DNA from: Strongyloides papillosus | Lineage: Eukaryota; Nematoda; Chromadorea; Rhabditida; Strongyloididae | Direction of reading: 5' to 3' | NCBI GenBank assembly: GCA_005656395.1 | Contig: SRSI01000050.1 | Span: 3,844,001 to 3,908,000 of the forward strand | DNA length: 64,000 bases | In this document: positions 1-12,502 of the stretch, piece by piece | Position numbering within the stretch: position 1 is the first letter of the stretch | Layout: every line of letters starts with the position of its first letter | Notes under the pieces: model-generated | What the model saw: only the letters and a program-made list of their open reading frames with translations | What the model was told of the DNA's origin: nothing | Databases searched by the model: none | Position numbers and translations under genes: made by a program

Positions 1-97
1 GTTTTTTAATTATGCAATTGCAGTGCTTTTTTTATACTGAAATGTTATTTAAAAAATTTATGCTAATTTTCTAAATATATTTATTTTTTATTTTTAG

Positions 98-3000
98 AAC
101 ATTGCTAATAAATCAGATCTCGGTGCCACAATTCAAAAAGGTTTGCAAGAACAACAAAACTTACCTCAACATCAATGGCCTCCAAAGACAATGCCACCAC
201 CACAAAATTTGCCTCCTAGTACCCCACAAAATAACCAGTGGGTACAACAACAGAAATTTTTACCAGGTCAAACTATGCCGGGAACTAATTGTTATAATCC
301 AAATCTTATTTCACAACCACTCGTCATTCCGAATGGAGGTGTTTTAACGCCAAAATTACCTAATGGTGTTCTTAATATATCACCATCTGGGGAGACATCA
401 AAGAAGGTTCTTGAGAATACTCCAACTCCAAGTAATTCACAAATAGTCCTGTCCAACAAACTCCTCCTGATAATCAGAAACAAAATAGTATAGATGTTTC
501 TACTTCAAATGGTGCGCTAGGTTTAAATATTGATAGTAATCACAAAGATGCAACATCTCCTACTGGAAATTCTTCTACTGTGGACGATAATGATGATTCT
601 AAGAATTCATTACTACATTCTCCTTCATGGTCTAATCAATCAGCAAGTCAGGTAAGTATATTGTTGTTTTTAAAGAAAAAATATCTCCATATCTTCTTTG
701 GTACTAGTAGTATTTAGATTAATAAAAAGTATTAGGAAATGTGTAAGAAATCTAAAAGATAAGAATTTCTATAAAAATAATATATTAATGAGGCATGTTC
801 CTATATATGGGAGAAACTATTTGTTAATATCTCTAACATATACATTTTTTAATTAAAATTTTCCACTATATGGATTTTCCTCTCAATATCTTCATAAGAT
901 GTGTATTAAAACAAATTCGTTAATGTTATACCTTTTTTTAGAAAACAGCACCACCTACTCCATCAGCATCATCAACACCTTCAATAGAAGTAGTACATAC
1001 ACCGTCACGGGGAAGTTTATCACCTGGTGAAGTTATACATAAATTGGCAACAACAGTCTATTTTAATGAGGAGTTAACAGCAGATTTGTTAAATGAGAGG
1101 AAATCTTTTTTTGAAAGATTGTATAAAATAGGTGAAAAACATAAGGATGTTATAACGGCTGCTCCATGTATTAGTAAGACACCGGTGGACTTATTTCGAT
1201 TATGGAAAGGTGTGTTGGAGCGTGGTGGATTGACACAGTTACAAATAAGAAGGAATGGAAAACATTATGTCCATTAAGTCATCCATCTATGCAAGAATCC
1301 TCTGCAGCTGGTTACCAACTTCGTAGGCATTATACAAAGTATGTTTTAAGGTTAGAATGTGAAGATACGGGTAAGAATTATGAAGAGTCAGTTGAAAATG
1401 CGGATAGATTAAAAAAGAAAAAGAAGGTTAAAGAACCAGCACCAACTACTGCTACTCCTGTTCCTACAACTACTACAGGTGTTGGATCGAATATTCCTAA
1501 TGGATCAAACTCAAATTCTCAACCTATGACACCAGCACCATCAAATCATGGTATGCCACAAGGAGCTTCACAGCACCCTCAAAGTAGTGGTAGACCAGGG
1601 TATGGTGTTCCAGGCCAACAATCTCAAGGTAAGTAAAGTATTTATATGTAATATTATAAGAGAATGATATTAAAATGGAAAAAAGCAAAAATATAATCAT
1701 ACTTGTTGTCATTAAGCTTTGTATCTATGTAGATACATATATTTATTCAGGCTTTTAAATATAGAAGGTTTTGTAGATGTCATGGCAATATGCATTTATT
1801 ATCTGCAATTTATCTTCATATTAACAGTAATAATTATATATTTCTTTCTACCATGTTTGCCGTTCCATGCACATCTAACTTTTTCTTTCATTATTATATA
1901 AAGGATAAGGTTGTTGTCTGTAGTCTTTTGACAACTCATTATAAGACTTTTAGTTAGTTATATATATTACTGACATTTACACCGTTGAGTATGTTCTTTA
2001 ATATTACAGATATATATCTACATGCCAGCTGATGTAGGCAAAAATAACATAAATTATTATCACATATGAAAAATTTTCTTATCAACACAAAGATAGATAC
2101 ACACATACAAACTAGCACATATATACATGATGTACTCTTCTTTTATGGCTCTGCTTGAGAATATATAAATAAATATATATATATATATGGAGAGCCGTAA
2201 ATCAGGTTTGCACTTAGCTCCTTCTATTTTGTATATATAATATACTTCTCCAGTAACATATCTTTGTTTTTACCCTTTTCATTTAATAATTATTAACTTG
2301 GCGCTTTTAACATAAACATATTAAACTATAATATTGCTAATTTTAGTTGCATAAATCTTTTTGCAATTAATAATAAGCTTATTATCTATGTAATTGTGTT
2401 TTTTGATTTAGCACAGTATAGTTTATATTGACTGTATAAAATTACATCATTACTATTATTTGATGGCCTCAGCCAGAAGCCCTGATACCAATATTACAAA
2501 TCAACCTAAATTTGATAGATTTCCAGAAAGCCGTAGTAGTAATTTTACTAATTTATTTTCTAGTAACGCTCAGAACTTAATTCCACCTCAATGTTATGGG
2601 AATCAGAGATTAATAAGTATGATTATCGTATAATTACAATAAAAATACAAGGAGTTGGTATTTTTTTCTTTTATAAGTGATGATACCTTTCTTATTCATT
2701 CCATTTTAATATAAATTTACATCTGGACAAAGATATGAATCTCATTTATTTTAATTAATTCTATCATCTATATTCCTTTTTTTTTTATTAAAGGAAGAGC
2801 ATGTCAATTGTTCTTTTTTTTATATTTAAGGGAAAGATTAGAGATTGCAGTAGAAAAAACATATATTTAATATTCTAAAAAAGGGAAATTATCATTTAAT
2901 CTTTGTCTAGTTGTGATTTTTCTCTTAAATTTATTCTTTTTATATTTCTATTTTTAACTAATTTGTTTATTTTTAAAGGTTACCCACAACCACAACATCA

Positions 3001-6000
3001 TTCAGGAGAGATGGGCCCTGGAGGATATCCATATCATCAAATGCCTTATTCTCAATGGAGTCAACCACAACCACCACCTGGATATCCTTATAATCCAAAT
3101 ATTCCTCAAAGGATGCCACCACATCCTCATATGAGACCACCAAATATGCCAATGGGTCCGGAACAACATATGACTTATGATGATCCAAATAGGAGTGGAG
3201 GATATTATGGAAATACTATGGTACCACCACCTCAACATGTGGGATACCCTGGAGCTTCATCAACACCCATAAATCACTTAACTGTTCCACAACAATCTAC
3301 ACCTCAGCAACAATCCAGTGCACAGGAGGCTCAAAGGAAGTCTGCTACACCATCTCAGGTAAATAGTCGAGCTCCATCAACTGGTCCTCCACCAGATACA
3401 CCTGACTCTAATAGCCGAATGTCAGCGATTAGTGAAGATCAATCACAAAGTTCTTTATCTAGTGCTCCTATTCCAAGTCATTCACAAACTCCACTTCAAC
3501 AACCTATACCGCAACAACAACCTCCTCAAATGCCACAACAACAACAACCTTCTCCATTTTACCCACCACCAAATACTGGTAGTTATATTAACTCACCAAA
3601 ACCATCAAATGCTTCAATTGGTGGACAAGGATATCCTCCTTATCAGAGTCCAATGTGGGGAAGGATGCCACCACAAAATACTGGACCACCGGTATACCCT
3701 CAATCTGGTGTTAATGTACCACCCTCCACACAACACCAACAGCAACAACAACGTCGCCCACCAACAATGTATCCAGGTGTTCCACCATCACCCTCACCTC
3801 AGGCATCACAAAATCATCCAAATAGAGGAAAATATCCACCTATAGCTCAACAACCGATACCTCAACAACCACCAATGCAATATCCACCATTAGTTAATAA
3901 TAATAGTGGAGTTGTACAAAGAATCAATACAAGTGGTCCTATGTTAGGATCGATAATGGCTCAACAGCAATCTCAACAACATCCAGGAACATCAGGACAA
4001 ATGGTTGGAGCAACATCACATAATCTTATTCCAGGGGGATTGAGTAGTCAGCAGTTACCTTGTTTCTCTGCAGCACCTCCTGTACCAATACCCAAAGTTA
4101 TGCCACCCAGTTGTGTTGAAGGTATAGATTATAATTCAAGTAAAAAAAGGAAGAAGATGTTTATTCGTGATTTGCCTGTTTACCACCCAAAGAGATTTAT
4201 AATGGCACTGCGTAGTGGATTGGAGGCAGAAATTATATGGGCTATAAATAATCTTGAAATAATGATGTTTGATCCAGATCCAAATTTTTATCTTAATTGC
4301 GAGACGTTTCCTGATCTGCTAAATTTGTTGGTGGAGCACCTACGTGCTACATTGTCATTATTGTATCCAGAGGAATTTAAGTTATATAGTTGTAAGAAAG
4401 CATTGCTAGTTGTTGAGGAGAAAGAACTTTTGAAGACAGAATTTGATGATATTTTGATATCACGAAACACATCGCCCAATTCTGATTGCAGCAGTAGTAG
4501 TACAAATAATACCACTTCAATAAAGACACCAATTAATTCTAAACTTGTTAATGGTCATTTGAATAAGAATAGTAAGAAGGAAGATATCGAATGCGAAGAT
4601 GGTGTGAGTAGTAATAGTGATTCATTGAAAGTAACAAAGGTATTCAGTAAGGCAATATCAAAAAATGGTTTTAAGGTTAAATATGTTGATAGAAAGATTC
4701 CACTGGATTTAGAAAGGCAAAGACCAGTAACGTTTGATTTGGATAAAGGTTACTATGATGAATCATTGGATTCAGAAATTTTAAGTGAAAAATACTATCA
4801 AGGTTATGGTAGTGGTTTGTCTTCGAGAATTGGCATTCTTTTGAAAAATAAATTGTCTTTTGATGATGAAATAGAAATACTTAAAAACTCAAAGAGAAAA
4901 TGTAATATGGAAAGTAATTGTATTCCTGTAAAAGTATCAAAAAATGATAATTCTATTAATATTAAGGAGGAGGAGGATGGTGAAGTAGTAATGGTGACTA
5001 ATAGTGAAAATGTATTAAATAATAGTAGTAATGATAATATTAATAACGGTGATATTGTTAATGAAATAAGAAGAGAAAAGGGTAATGGGTTGTTTAATTT
5101 CCGTAATAAGAATAAACAAGAATTAGCTACAAGATGTTTAGCTTTATCAAATATATTGCGTGGATTTGCATTTCTACCGAGAAATGAAAAATGTATGGCT
5201 CGTCATTATGGTTTGTTACATCTATTAGGGAAATTCCTTCGATTACGAGTAAATGAGATTTCTATAGTGAAACTAAAGAAACCAAAGTACGATGAGAAAG
5301 ATTTAACATCTAGAGTTGGTACACTAACAACACTAGAAGATGCAAATTCTGATTTGTTATTGGAGAAAGATGATGGTGATGAGTATCTACTTGATAATGT
5401 GGCGGACTTACTAAGACAGGATGCTTTTGTAATACTTTCATATGTAGCAGGTTATTTAAATTTGATGGAATTAGATAGCCCAATAGCATTTTCAATAATG
5501 GATGGTTTAATTTTTTGGTTAACAAGTAATGCATCATATGCTAAAGATTTTGTTATAAGTGGTGAATTTTCAACACGTCATTTTGCATTAGACGTAATTG
5601 GCAAGATGGTTATTCAAGAAAGCAATACAGATCTCCTATATAGTACTGGTTCATTCAAAAGAACAATAGAAATGATAAAAATATTAAGTGAATTTTTAAT
5701 GCTTAGTGAAGAGGTCCCAATACGTGAGTATGCTTTAGTGATATTAGATTCTTTAGTTACCATCTATCCAGAGGTTGCTTATGTTCTGGCAAATGAAACA
5801 TCTGCTGTGAAATATTTAATAACTTTCTTAGAATGTATCAATGGAAATTTAAATCAAATAACACAACAACAATCTTCTGGTGTGCAAATGTTGAAAGAGA
5901 ATGCAGAAGTAATGGGAACAACATGGAATATGTTGCGAAGAGCAACGAATATTTTATATAACATAGCAAAAATTCCATCGAATATGCATTTATTTACAAA

Positions 6001-6705
6001 ACACCGTTACAGTATTTTGGATTTATCACTTTCCACAATGGTAAGAAATAATTTTGCAAATTATTTTGCTAATGGAAATATCTTTCAGATGGATAGTGGA
6101 ATAAGTCATATGTTAAATGACATTCTTTTTGAAGTTTCACAATATGAATACAAACAAAATCCACCACCTAAAGTATCTCATGAGATAATTGATTTTGATG
6201 ACATATCAGTCACAATAGATGATAATGAGAAGAAGGATAAATCTCCAAAGTCTTCCTTAACTACTACTTCTGTTACAACAACTAGTGAAAAAGAAAATAA
6301 TGGAGCAATAAATGATGAAGCAAATAATACGTCAAAGGTAGCGTCTTGAAAATATTTATGTTATATATATATTTATAAATATATATATATTATGTAGAAA
6401 AAAATTATGTTTTCGTTATATAGCAAATTAGATCTTTTACTTTTTCTTAATAAAAGAGAACATGATTCTTTTTTAATTTATTTTATTATGGTATGATATA
6501 GTTGAGAAGTAGTATATAATATTACAATAGATTCATTTTTTTTACATAAATTAAACAACTATTTTTATAGGATTGCACGGAGCCATCTTCAGAAAATGAG
6601 ATAAAAAAAGAAGCATCAAAGACAGAAGATAATAGAACAGAAGCAAACAATAGTAATAACGTTTCAGAATCTACAGCCCCAACAATAGTAACAGCCTCAG
6701 CATAA
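98..6705 (+). CDS. let-526: ARID1/BAF250-type SWI/SNF (BAF) subunit, 5' end outside window
   Basis: Largest defining subunit of the BAF chromatin-remodelling complex; nuclear, DNA-binding through an ARID domain. Exons read here: 98-651, 942-1628, 2979-6337 and 6571-6705 (stop TAA 6703-6705), each with T-rich AG acceptors and GT donors. The ARID helix region lies at about 1060-1390 (ending in the conserved GGF-D-x-V...W pattern), followed by a very long Pro/Gln/Met-rich low-complexity region (2981-4090) and a C-terminal BAF250_C armadillo-like domain (about 5110-6130; LATRCLALSNILRGFAF, then LLRQDAFVILSYVAGYLNL). This order matches ARID1A/B. Two one-base frame breaks are visible, near 442 and near 1230, both inside otherwise continuous homologous sequence. 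Acceptor at 96-97 shows at least one exon is missing to the left. Family assignment is firm; the worm symbol is by orthology. Confidence 0.9.
2463..2616 (+). CDS. Possible alternative first exon of the ARID1 gene (ARID-less isoform)
   Basis: Inside the 1.35-kb third intron, an ATG at 2463 opens 51 codons of Ser/Asn/Pro/Gln-rich sequence (begins MASARSPDTNITNQ) that ends at a good donor (A|GTATGA). The donor phase (1) matches the acceptor phase of the exon at 2979, so splicing would give a shorter protein lacking ARID but keeping the low-complexity region and the BAF250_C domain. It cannot be a cassette exon from the upstream AG sites because TGA lies in frame before the ATG. Evidence is composition and splice phase only. 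Confidence 0.45.
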
Positions 6706-7543
6706 AAAATAATACAACAAAAAGTTATTAATAGTATAGTATGTGTTTGTATATTTTGAAAATGAGCTAAAAAATCAAACATACAAGTTTTGGGAGAGCC
6801 TACTTTTCACCGGTTTAATATTATTATTTTTATTATTATTTGATAAAAAATTGTGTTTTCTTTCTTTGAAATTCAAAAAAAGTGGAATGATTTATAGAGA
6901 GAGAGGTGCACACAGAGAATAGATGAATGTTCCTCTTGAAAAAAAAAAGGAAAACAATAATTTATTGTAATAAATAAACATTTTGATTTTTTTTATTAAA
7001 AGTAATGTTCACAAAAGACAGTTTTTTGTTTTCCAAGATGATAAGAAAAAGAGAGATGTATAATAATATGATGATTATGAGCTTCTTAAGGTATATATAT
7101 ATTTGTACATTATGATCTGAATTTAATTTTTATATTCCATACTTTATTCAATAATTTTTTCATTTTATTAATTAATTATATTCTTAATTATCCAACATTT
7201 AATGTTACTCTCCCTAACAAAATACCATCAATTAATTAAAAAACTTGTTTATATATCAATTTCTCTTTTTTATAAGGGTAATTATTGTTAATTATTATTT
7301 TCATATATTACACCAATTTTTCTTTACTTTAATTATTTCTTTTTTAAACATAAAAAATAAATTTCTTCGACAAGTTCTTTTGCAGGAAATTTTATTCTTT
7401 TTTGCATGATATAATAATTCATAAATAATGTAAATTGGATATAACTATATGGTTAATTTTAGTAAAAATTATAATTAAATACAAAATAAATACTATAAAA
7501 AATTGAATATTTAAAAAATGAATAGTATATAATTTGAAAATAT
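6706..7543. other. Gap between convergent ARID1 and cyclin genes
   Basis: Holds the 3' untranslated ends of two convergent genes. AT-rich, with AATAAA-type polyadenylation signals (for example at 6971-6976) and short TA runs; no coding sequence, tRNA or hairpin recognised. Confidence 0.6.
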
Positions 7544-8927
7544 TTACTCAGATTTTCCAATAATATCCTCGTAAAATCCTATGAGTTGAGGTAACTTTGT
7601 GTAGAAGTATCTCGTTGACTTGTCATACTTCTTCTTATCAAATGTAGAATTGATTTCATTACTTTTTCTGTTTGTTTCAGAATTAGTAAATGCTGAAAGA
7701 GTATCAATTACTACTTTGCATATTTCAGGTAGTATCTTGGAAAAATCATCTTTAGTTATTTTCTTTATTAATGAGAGACATTTATTACCAAGAGCGATAT
7801 TAAATATTTCAGAGGCGATAATAATAGCGCATGATGCAATTGTAGATGGTCGAATGTGAGCTGTTCTGTAATCAGCTGCCACTACAAAACATATGTAGTC
7901 AAGTATAAAATTTCCTTTCTCTGGATATGTTAAGCCGAAAGCAAAACACCTACACATTTCAATTGACAAAGGACGTACTACATTAAAATCTATTGCGTTA
8001 AGAATCTAAAATGATATAAGTAAATAGAGGGTGTAATTAAAGAAAACTATACTTACAGTAACTTCTGTTCTAACAATGTCATCTTTGCTAAAGACAGGAG
8101 AAACATATCTATTGAGGTCGTCAATACAAAGTGGTCTTACTTCCTCGTATTTTGCAGCAATGTAAACGGAGGTGATAGCAATTTTTTTGGAATTATCTTG
8201 ATTGACAATTCTTTGTCTCCAACAATCATCGAATATGGCCATTGCAAGCAATCCAGTCTCGGATCGATAGTGGAATCTATCCATAATGATATTAATAATT
8301 CCACATTGACATTGACGCCTTATTTTCAATTCAGTCTCCTTCATAGGCGATAAATAGTCAATAACAGGTGATGTGGGGAGATCCTTTTCCTTTTCTAGTA
8401 ATCTATGAAATCTATCTTCCTTAAAAACTTCGTCGAGATCTGGCTTGGCGGTATTTGGAAAAAGACATCCATACAGATCTTTGGTTGTTTTTAAAGTCTT
8501 CATCATAATTGGTTTTTCATCTATTTCACTGGCATCATCCTCATCTAAATCCAGCTTTACTTTTTTATGATTACTATTCGCAGAAGTAGAAGAAATTCTT
8601 TTACGTTTCACTGAGTTACGTATCTCCTCCTGTTGAATATAATTCGGAGGTTCCGGTAAACCCAAGAAATTGTTTTGTTCCTCCTTCAGTTTAAATATTT
8701 TGTTACTACGATCTCCAAGTACAACTCTCATAGGTTGCTCCTCGTGTAAACGTTTCCTGCTATTAATACCACTACCACCTTCATTCTTTTTTAAAATACC
8801 TTCTTTTACTAAATCATTCTACAGGAAAATTTTTAAGTAAACTTATATTTAGGATGAAAAGTCTTACCTTCACAATATTTGTGTTTTCACCATCGCAAAC
8901 ACTTAAAACTCTTTCGCATATCTTCAT
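7544..8927 (-). CDS. Mitotic (A/B-type) cyclin
   Basis: Regulatory subunit of a cell-cycle CDK. Three exons: 8927-8868 (20 codons), 8818-8057, 8005-7544; all junctions are phase 0 with GT/AG borders, giving 427 residues. A textbook destruction box R-x-x-L-x-x-x-x-N (RVVLGDRSN) starts at residue 51, marking an APC/C substrate. The cyclin N-box (residues about 150-270) contains IAAKYEEVRPLCIDDL, the conserved KYEE helix of A/B cyclins, and the C-box follows (LTYPEKGNFILDYICF...RPSTIASCAIIIAS). The usual MRxILxDW entry to the first cyclin helix is strongly altered (IRRQCQCGIINIIMDRF), so assigning type A, B or B3 is not safe. Lies head-away from the flp-25 gene; 3' end faces the ARID1 gene. Confidence 0.85.
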
Positions 8928-9646
8928 TTTTTGTTCTTTGTTGTATTTTTTTAGTAATGGTAGTTTTTACTGAGAAGTTATTTATATGTTAATCTAAAAA
9001 TTATAAAAATGAATATTTTATGGGAAAAATGAATTATTTGAAGATAGCAATAACTGTGAGAAAATCACAGATAACAAATTCTAGATGAATAAACATACCT
9101 TCTGGATAAGGAGTTAATTAAGACTAATAATATTATTATTTATTATCAGTACTGTGAGTATCCAGTTATCTTTTTGATTCAATATGTTAGGAATATCGAG
9201 AGTGACGCAAATATCCTATTGCACAATGAAAATTTGATGACAATCAAGTCGTTTGATGACTTTTTAAAATTATAATTTACTCCTACAACTGTCAACGTTG
9301 TTTTCGTGTGAAGATTAAGTCTTTTTTATTTAAATTTAGGTGTTTTTTATGGGAATCAGTTTATCGAAAGAGTATCTTAAAACGCTTTTATTGAATTTAG
9401 AAATTATAACTTTTTATTACCTCAATGCAGTAGAAATTAAATCTTATAAGTATTATAATCGTTGTATTGTGTTAAAAATTAAACATTTATCATGTCATCA
9501 TATTTTTCTTAAATCCATAAATATGTCTACGTCATTTTGAATGCTGTGGTCGTATTATTTAAAAGTTTATCATTTTAGTGCATAAAATTAATTAGTTTAT
9601 GTCTCATTACTGTGTTATCTTCTAGTGATTGACTGTTGATATATTT
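8928..9646. other. Upstream region of the cyclin gene
   Basis: Contains the 5' region of the cyclin gene and the 3' end of flp-25. A 66-codon open frame at 9340-9540 (+) is AT-driven and has no supporting features. Nothing else recognised. Confidence 0.5.
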
Positions 9647-10399
9647 TTAACCAAAACGGACAAAATCATAATTGGTACTTTCTCCAACTCCTCTCTTACC
9701 TTCTTCTCCTCCTTTTCCGAAATTTAAATTTTGGTATTTTCCAGATCTTTTGTACAATGGTCCATACATTCCTAACGAACTTTGAATCAATGAGTCATCT
9801 TGTGATTCAGGTGCATCTCTCTTTCCAAACCTAACAAAATCATAGGAAAAACCATCAGAATCTGTGGGACCTGAGCGTTGAAAACGATCAGTTGTGTCTC
9901 TTTTCTTTTTTAATATTGGAAGATTATCACTTCTTTTATTTAATTTTAGTTTCATATCTGTAAAAGTAGGGATTATAGTAATAAGTAGGAAAATTTACAT
10001 TTATCGAAATTAGTTTTTTTCATCATTCTGTCAAAGCCTGTACTAGTAAAACCTGGATGATATCTATTTCTACCGGAAGCATCAACGTGATTCTTGAACT
10101 TCTGGAAGATTTTATTTATTCCATCAGAATCTCTTAGGTGGTCGAATAGCATTCTGTTACTGAAAAGTGAGTGTTTCAAGCTAAATGATGGTGCCCTGGT
10201 ATCTCTATGCATATAGTTTCTATGTATAGAAGATGGATTACAGGCTTTGAACAGTTCTTCAGTAGTATATTTTCCTGTTTTAATATTATCTACCACAAAA
10301 TTACATAGTGATTTATCACTTGCTTTACTTAATGATGAACAAAAATTAACATGTAGAAATAATAGTAAAATAAAAGTATTAGTAAAACTTTCCAGTCAT
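9647..10399 (-). CDS. flp-25: FMRFamide-like neuropeptide precursor, FLP-25 type
   Basis: Encodes a secreted precursor cleaved at basic sites into amidated neuropeptides. Exons: about 10399-9999 and 9957-9647 (splice AAAT|GTAAAT / TTTTACAG|AT). Two copies end in YDFVRFG: one followed by KR (…DSDGFSYDFVRFGKR), the other at the very C-terminus directly before the stop, both with the glycine needed for amidation. YDFVRFG is the signature of C. elegans flp-25. The N-terminus reads as a signal peptide (TFILLLFLHVNFCSS), but the only nearby ATG (10399), placed immediately after a TTTTTTTAG acceptor, is one base out of frame with it, so the start is unresolved: one extra base near 10393 or an unseen first exon. 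With the frame repaired the precursor would be about 236 residues. Confidence 0.85.
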
Positions 10400-10401
10400 C
10401 T

Positions 10402-11191
10402 AAAAAAATTTATTAAATAAAAGGAAAAACTAATAAAACTAAAAGTTTATAATTAAAAGTTATCTTTGTTTGGCATTAACTGCGGAGCTAATAGGAAGAA
10501 ATATTTAATTTTTTCCCAAATCTCTCCACCTACATTTTATTTAAAGCCAATCGTATTGAAGTATTTTTGATAAAGATGTACTTAATTATTAATAAGGTAA
10601 ATCACCTGTCTAAAAATGGTAGGTTTGAAAACACTCGCTAAAATTTGTTATTAAAGTATTATATTTTTGTAATAATCTTGATATTATATATTATGGACAA
10701 ATATTTAATAATAATAGCATGCTAATATTAAAGGTTAACAGGTAATATTACGTAAACTGTAATGGAGGTATAGGTAAATTAGCTGATATTTTTCTAACAA
10801 ACATCCCATTAATTATGTATAATATTTTATTATTATATAATCAGAAAACAATGTTAATTTTTAAATGTCAAAAGAAAAGATCTTTGTAATTAAGGTTTTA
10901 ATAATTAATAACGTTAATCGTTAATTGCAGATGATATTTTTATAACAACATTGAAAATCTTCTCTCTAATAAGGAAGGATATTTTTTATACAAATTCTTG
11001 GTAATAGTTTTATATTCTACTTCATTAGGTACTTATACATTATGACGATATCCGTTCTTTGAAAAATAATTTGTATTCTAAATATACTCATAATTAGAAG
11101 AGCTTTTATATAAATTATATATAGAAATTCTATACACAATATTAAAATGTCATAAAGATAAGGAAAGTGAATATTTAACTTGAAATTAATA
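10402..11191. other. Upstream region of flp-25
   Basis: About 790 bases between the flp-25 start and the pelota 3' end. Very AT-rich with a slightly GC-richer patch at 10480-10560 that may be promoter; a 69-codon frame at 11017-11226 (-) is a shadow of the pelota 3' region. No RNA gene recognised. Confidence 0.5.
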
Positions 11192-12353
11192 TTAAGAACT
11201 ACCATCAGATGAATGACAAGCGTCATTTTCTAATTCAGGCATTGGATATTTAAGAATAGCTGCAACCCCACTGTATAAATTTAGTTGTTCTCCACTTAAT
11301 TGTTGACTACTACAAATATAAACATTTTGTTTTTGCTTTTTGACACTTTCCACAAGCTTAACATACTTGGCACGCTCCTCGAGGTTTTGACTTCTAAATA
11401 ATGAATCTGAAATAAGAAGTGTTTCGATGGCTTGCAAATTATTTGCTCTAATGACGTCTTTTGGTCCGTAGAAAGCTTTTTCAGGGCATACATCAAGGAG
11501 TTGTTGAAAACGTAAAACTTGACTTAATTCTCCTTGTGATTTAGTGGCACCAAATTTTTTTTGTATATTTGGATCAGATAAAACTTCCTTAAGACTATGT
11601 TTAAAACCGTTTGTACTATGAACAAGTAAAAACTTATTCTTATCATCTGGTGTAAGTTTTCTGCCACTAGTCTCCATAAAATTCTGTAAATAAGTAAAAA
11701 AAACAATCCTTATAAAATCCTGGTGATGCAATTATAATACATTTAACAACATCCAAATCAATGTTCTTAATAAAAGCATTAGAGATGTGCTTGTAAAATC
11801 TTTCCAATGCCTTATCATGTTGTGATGAGTACCCCTTCCTTTTTCCTGGTATAGATAATTCTATCTTAGCTTTTGTTATTATTAAGTTTTCAGTCATTAG
11901 ACAAACATGAGCAAGGCCCTCATGCATTATTATTGCAGCAACATCAGCCTTCTTTGCTACCGTATCTTGGCATTCCTTTAATCTATGGAAATCTACGCTA
12001 TCCCATTGTTCCTTAAAAAGAGTAAATGTCTTACCAAGTTCTATATCTAAAGTATGATATTGTCCCAACTTAACATGCTCATTCTTCTCGGTATTTTTTC
12101 CTTTTAAGTGTAATGTGCAGGTCGTTGGATCAAATGTTATTACCTCAACAGCAATTGTCAAATTCATATTTATCTTTTGACTACTATTACTTCTTGTCTC
12201 GGATTCTGTAATAACTTTTCTAACCGTTGATGCTTTTACTAAATCTTTAACACGTATTAAATTGTAAAATTGCCACATATCTTCTTCTTCTTCCAGAAGA
12301 ACCTTTATTGACCCTGAATTATCTTTATTAATATACTTTCCCAGTAACTTCAT
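11192..12353 (-). CDS. pelo-1: Pelota/Dom34 ribosome-rescue factor, one-base frame break
   Basis: Pelota is the eRF1-like partner of HBS1 that splits stalled ribosomes in no-go and non-stop decay. The N-terminal Sm-like domain (from MKLLGKYI), the central domain (ADVAAIIMHEGLAHVCLMT; VVKCIIIASPGFYKD) and the C-terminal eRF1-like domain (AFYGPKDVIRANN; ETLLISDSLFR; LSGEQL) are all present. The reading frame changes at a run of eight T (11698-11705 on the + coordinate as A8): the first frame stops 12 codons later, the second continues the family alignment without gap. Removing one base gives 386 residues, almost exactly the human length of 385. A 21-base 'intron' there is too short and would create a stop. 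So either a one-base assembly error or a real lesion. Follows sam-4 on the same strand by 149 bases. Confidence 0.92.
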
Positions 12354-12502
12354 TGTAATAACAATATAAAAATCTAAAACCGTATAGTTAAAAATTATTA
12401 TTACTCAATAAAAAAAAATGGAACTTTCGAATAAAATAGTTTTAGTGATATATAAAACACATTTTTAACATAAAAGCACAATATAAAATATCATTATAAA
12501 AT

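Noticed and set aside
11684..11706. A 21-base intron to explain the pelota frame change
   Set aside because: Too short for splicing and would create an immediate stop codon.
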